Shown: positions 21,608-23,794 of the stretch, one piece after another
Position numbering within the stretch: position 1 is the stretch's first letter
Layout of the letters: every line of letters starts with the position of its first letter
Source of the DNA: an uncultured Clostridia bacterium
GTDB taxonomy: Bacteria; Bacillota; Clostridia; Oscillospirales; Acutalibacteraceae
Assembly (NCBI GenBank): GCA_947623765.1
Contig: CANQIG010000004.1
Coordinates: forward strand, 1-23,794
Length of the DNA: 23,794 nt
Direction of reading: 5' to 3'
The notes under the pieces: generated by a model
What the model was told of the DNA's origin: nothing
What the model saw: the letters and a program-made list of their open reading frames with translations, nothing else
Database searches by the model: none
Position numbers and translations under genes: made by a program

Positions 21608-23674
21608 ATGAAAAAGAACATCTCTCTGCTCCTCGCCCTGCTGTTCGGCCTGCCCCTGACCCTAGCCGCCTGCGGGCCCGCCGGTCAGACGGGCCCCGCC
21701 CGCTCCCCCGCCTCTCCTTCGCCCGCCGCGGCGGAGCCCACCGAGGAACCCGCCGCGGAGCCCACAGTGGAGCCCACGGCAGAGCCCGCCCCCTCTGGGC
21801 CCGTGGAGAGCGACGTGTTCGTGGAGGCTGTCCCCGGCCTGTCCGACGGCTTCATCCGGGGGGCAGACGTGTCCAGTGTGCTGGCGGAGGAAGCCAGCGG
21901 CGTGAAGTATTACGGCTTCGATGGCCGGGAACAGGATATTTTTCAAACGCTGGCGCAGGCCGGTGTAAACTGGGTCCGGGTCCGGGTGTGGAACGACCCG
22001 TATGACGGGGCCGGACACTGCTACGGCGGCGGCAACAACGACGCCGAGGCCGCCGCGGAGATCGGCCGACGGGCCGCGGAGGCGGGCCTGCGCCTGCTGG
22101 TGGACTTCCACTACTCCGACTTCTGGTCCGATCCCTCCAAGTATTACGTCCCCAAGGCATGGGACGGCATGACGGTGGAGGAAAAGTGCGCCGCCATCGC
22201 CGAGTATACCCAAGCGAGCCTGAATACCATCGCCGCCGCAGGCGCGGACATCGGCATGGTGCAGATCGGCAACGAGATCAACAACGGTATGTGCGGCGAG
22301 ACGGATCCGGACGACATCATCGCCATGCTCAAGTCCGCCTCCGCCGCCGTCCGGGCGTGGGCGGGAGACAAGGAGGTCAAGATCGCCGTCCACCTCACCA
22401 ATGTGGACGATCCCCAGGGCTTCACCTCCCGCATCGCCCGGATGTGCGCCGCCGGATTGGATTTCGACGTGGTGGGCGCATCCTACTACCCCTTCTGGCA
22501 TGAGGGCACCGCCGGGACCCAAGGGCTGGCGGACGTGCTCTCCCAAGTGGCGAAGGACTACGGCAAGGAGGTCATGGTGGCCGAGGTCTCCTATCCCTAC
22601 ACGACCGAGGACGGGGACGGCAGCGGCAACTCCTCCAGCGACGCGGCCACAGGTTACGGCGTCTCCGTCCAGAGCCAGGCCAACGCGGTGCGGGACATCG
22701 CCGCGGCGGTGGCCTCCGTGGGGGAAGCCGGTCTGGGCTTTTTCTACTGGGAGCCCGCCTGGATCCCCGTGCAGGTGTACGACCCCTCCGCCCCCGACGC
22801 CGCCGAGGTGCTGGCCGAAAACCGGCGCATCTGGGAGGAGTTCGGCTCCGGCTGGGCCACCAGCTGGTCCGGCGATTACGACGCCGACGCCGCCCAATAC
22901 TACGGCGGCTCCAGCTGGGACAACCAGGCATTGTTCGACTGGACGGGGCATCCCCTGCCTTCCCTGAAGGTGTTCGGCCTGCTCTCCACCGGCTCCACCG
23001 CCCCCCTGGCCCCCGACTACTGGAACTCGGTGGAGGTCACCGTCATGCTGGGCGAACCGGTGGAGCTGCCCGATACCGTTCCCGTGGTGATGAACGACCG
23101 CTCCGAGCGGCAGGCCCCTGTCACCTGGGACGCGGAGCAGGCGGCCGCCGTCGACCCCTCCGCGATCGGGGAGTACACCGTGGAGGGCGTTTTGGAGAAC
23201 GGCGGCGTTGTCACCGCCCATGTGGCGGTGACCAACACCAATCTCGTGACGAACGACAGCTTTGAGAGCGGGCTCGCCGGATGGACCGTCACCGGCGACA
23301 GCGCCTCCTCGGTGGACGCCCAGAACAAGGAGTCCGACGCCCACTCCGGCGCGGTGGCCCTCCACTTCTGGTCCACCTCCGCCCAGAGCTTCGAGGTCAG
23401 CCAGACCGTCACCGGCCTGGAGGACGGCTCCTACACCCTGTCCTGCTGGCTCCAGGGCGGCGACTGCGGCGGCGACGCCCAGTTCCTCCTGTTCGCCGAG
23501 CAGAACGGAGAGCGGACCGCCGTCTCCGCCCAGGTGGACGGCTGGGCCAACTGGCAGAATCCCACGGTGCGGCACATCCAAGTCACCGGCGGCACGCTGA
23601 CCGTCGGCATCCGCGTGAAGGCCGCCGCCAACGGCTGGGGCACCGTCGACGACTTCTCTCTCGTAAAGGAGTAA
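21608..23674 (+). CDS. GH53 arabinogalactan endo-beta-1,4-galactanase, lipoprotein
   Basis: A 688-residue exported enzyme. The signal peptide ends in lipobox LAAC (Cys22). A Pro/Glu/Ala-rich linker (about 25-65) precedes the GH53 TIM barrel (about 78-460). The acid/base is Glu223 in VQIGNEINNG and the nucleophile Glu326 in VMVAEVSYPYT; FIRGADVSSVLAEEASGVKY and VRVRVWNDPYD are family landmarks. Next come a bacterial Ig-like (Big_4-type) domain (about 477-543) and a C-terminal carbohydrate-binding-like beta sandwich (about 545-688, NDSFESGLAGWTVTGDS). It cuts beta-1,4-galactan side chains of pectin at the cell surface. The start ATG follows AAAAGGAGG. Codon choice (CCC, GCC, CTG) differs from the genes to the left. 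Confidence 0.95.
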   Translation: MKKNISLLLALLFGLPLTLAACGPAGQTGPARSPASPSPAAAEPTEEPAAEPTVEPTAEPAPSGPVESDVFVEAVPGLSDGFIRGADVSSVLAEEASGVKYYGFDGREQDIFQTLAQAGVNWVRVRVWNDPYDGAGHCYGGGNNDAEAAAEIGRRAAEAGLRLLVDFHYSDFWSDPSKYYVPKAWDGMTVEEKCAAIAEYTQASLNTIAAAGADIGMVQIGNEINNGMCGETDPDDIIAMLKSASAAVRAWAGDKEVKIAVHLTNVDDPQGFTSRIARMCAAGLDFDVVGASYYPFWHEGTAGTQGLADVLSQVAKDYGKEVMVAEVSYPYTTEDGDGSGNSSSDAATGYGVSVQSQANAVRDIAAAVASVGEAGLGFFYWEPAWIPVQVYDPSAPDAAEVLAENRRIWEEFGSGWATSWSGDYDADAAQYYGGSSWDNQALFDWTGHPLPSLKVFGLLSTGSTAPLAPDYWNSVEVTVMLGEPVELPDTVPVVMNDRSERQAPVTWDAEQAAAVDPSAIGEYTVEGVLENGGVVTAHVAVTNTNLVTNDSFESGLAGWTVTGDSASSVDAQNKESDAHSGAVALHFWSTSAQSFEVSQTVTGLEDGSYTLSCWLQGGDCGGDAQFLLFAEQNGERTAVSAQVDGWANWQNPTVRHIQVTGGTLTVGIRVKAAANGWGTVDDFSLVKE

Positions 23675-23794
23675 GCCCGGACGGCTGAAAGGGGGGCTTT
23701 CCGAGCGCCGAACCGATCTCACCGGTGGATGGACTTCCCCGGCGGCGAGGGCAGACCCGTCCGGGTGGAGGCGAACCCCCACGCGCCGGAGGCG
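23675..23794. other. 3' flank of the galactanase gene, unresolved
   Basis: A 120-base tail. AAAGGGGGG (from about 23690) could be a ribosome binding site, and an ATG at 23729-23731 opens a frame to the window edge (MDFPGGEGRPVRVEANPHAP and on). The spacing is too long and there is too little sequence to call a gene. No terminator is evident. Confidence 0.2.

Noticed and set aside
21662..23782. 706-codon minus-strand open frame opposite the galactanase
   Set aside because: Gly/Val/His-rich mirror frame; the plus strand has a signal peptide, GH53 catalytic residues and a proper ribosome binding site.

Overview
The window looks like about 24 kb of chromosome from a high-GC, Gram-positive gut-type bacterium of the Clostridia (Oscillospiraceae-like). 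The reasons are strong AAGGAGG-type ribosome binding sites, consensus sigma-A promoters, lipobox lipoproteins, a Lpl/Ytc-type sugar ABC transporter and a GntR-UTRA regulator. The taxonomic call is inference; there is no rRNA or other marker gene. The theme is plant-polysaccharide and rare-sugar catabolism.

Region A (1-5974, minus strand) is a tightly packed operon. In transcription order it holds an L-fucose-isomerase-fold sugar isomerase, a Nudix hydrolase, a split transketolase (N and C subunits), a glycerol-kinase-like FGGY kinase, and the start of a DUF5060/DUF4038 (apiosidase-like) glycoside hydrolase cut by the window edge. Isomerase, ketose kinase, two-subunit transketolase and apiosidase-like hydrolase together match the logic of the known non-oxidative D-apiose route (apiose to apulose to apulose-4-phosphate to DHAP plus xylulose-5-phosphate). 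I propose an apiose or branched-pentose utilisation locus as a testable inference.

Region B (5975-7466) holds a minus-strand rho-independent terminator, about 600 bases of non-coding or decayed sequence of lower GC, and a small monocistronic PH-domain membrane protein with its own clear promoter.

Region C (7467-20036) is a complete-looking divergent sugar regulon. Leftward: a DeoC-family aldolase, two ABC permeases, a lipoprotein solute-binding protein and a GH2 glycosidase. Rightward: a xylulokinase-like FGGY kinase, two consecutive NAD-type SDR dehydrogenases, a GntR-UTRA repressor and a second L-fucose-isomerase-family enzyme, ending in a strong terminator at 20083-20120. The control region between them (14390-14714) carries two near-consensus divergent promoters, a palindrome over one -10 box, three copies of an 11-bp repeat, and leader hairpins. 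Import, deglycosylation, isomerisation or oxidoreduction, phosphorylation and aldol cleavage are all present. Pairing a DeoC-type class I aldolase with a FucI-like isomerase, an FGGY kinase and twin SDRs matches no pathway I can name, and it is the best candidate for an undescribed system here.

Region D (20041-21607) is a scar-like interval. Two gene remnants lie head to head around 20330, followed by several hundred bases with no convincing large gene and one small minus-strand ORF. Region E (21608-23674) is a secreted, lipoprotein-anchored GH53 endo-beta-1,4-galactanase with an Ig-like and a carbohydrate-binding-like C-terminus. Its codon preference (CCC, GCC, CTG) differs visibly from the CCG, GCG and CTC style of the left side. 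All function calls come from reading motifs by eye; no database search was run.
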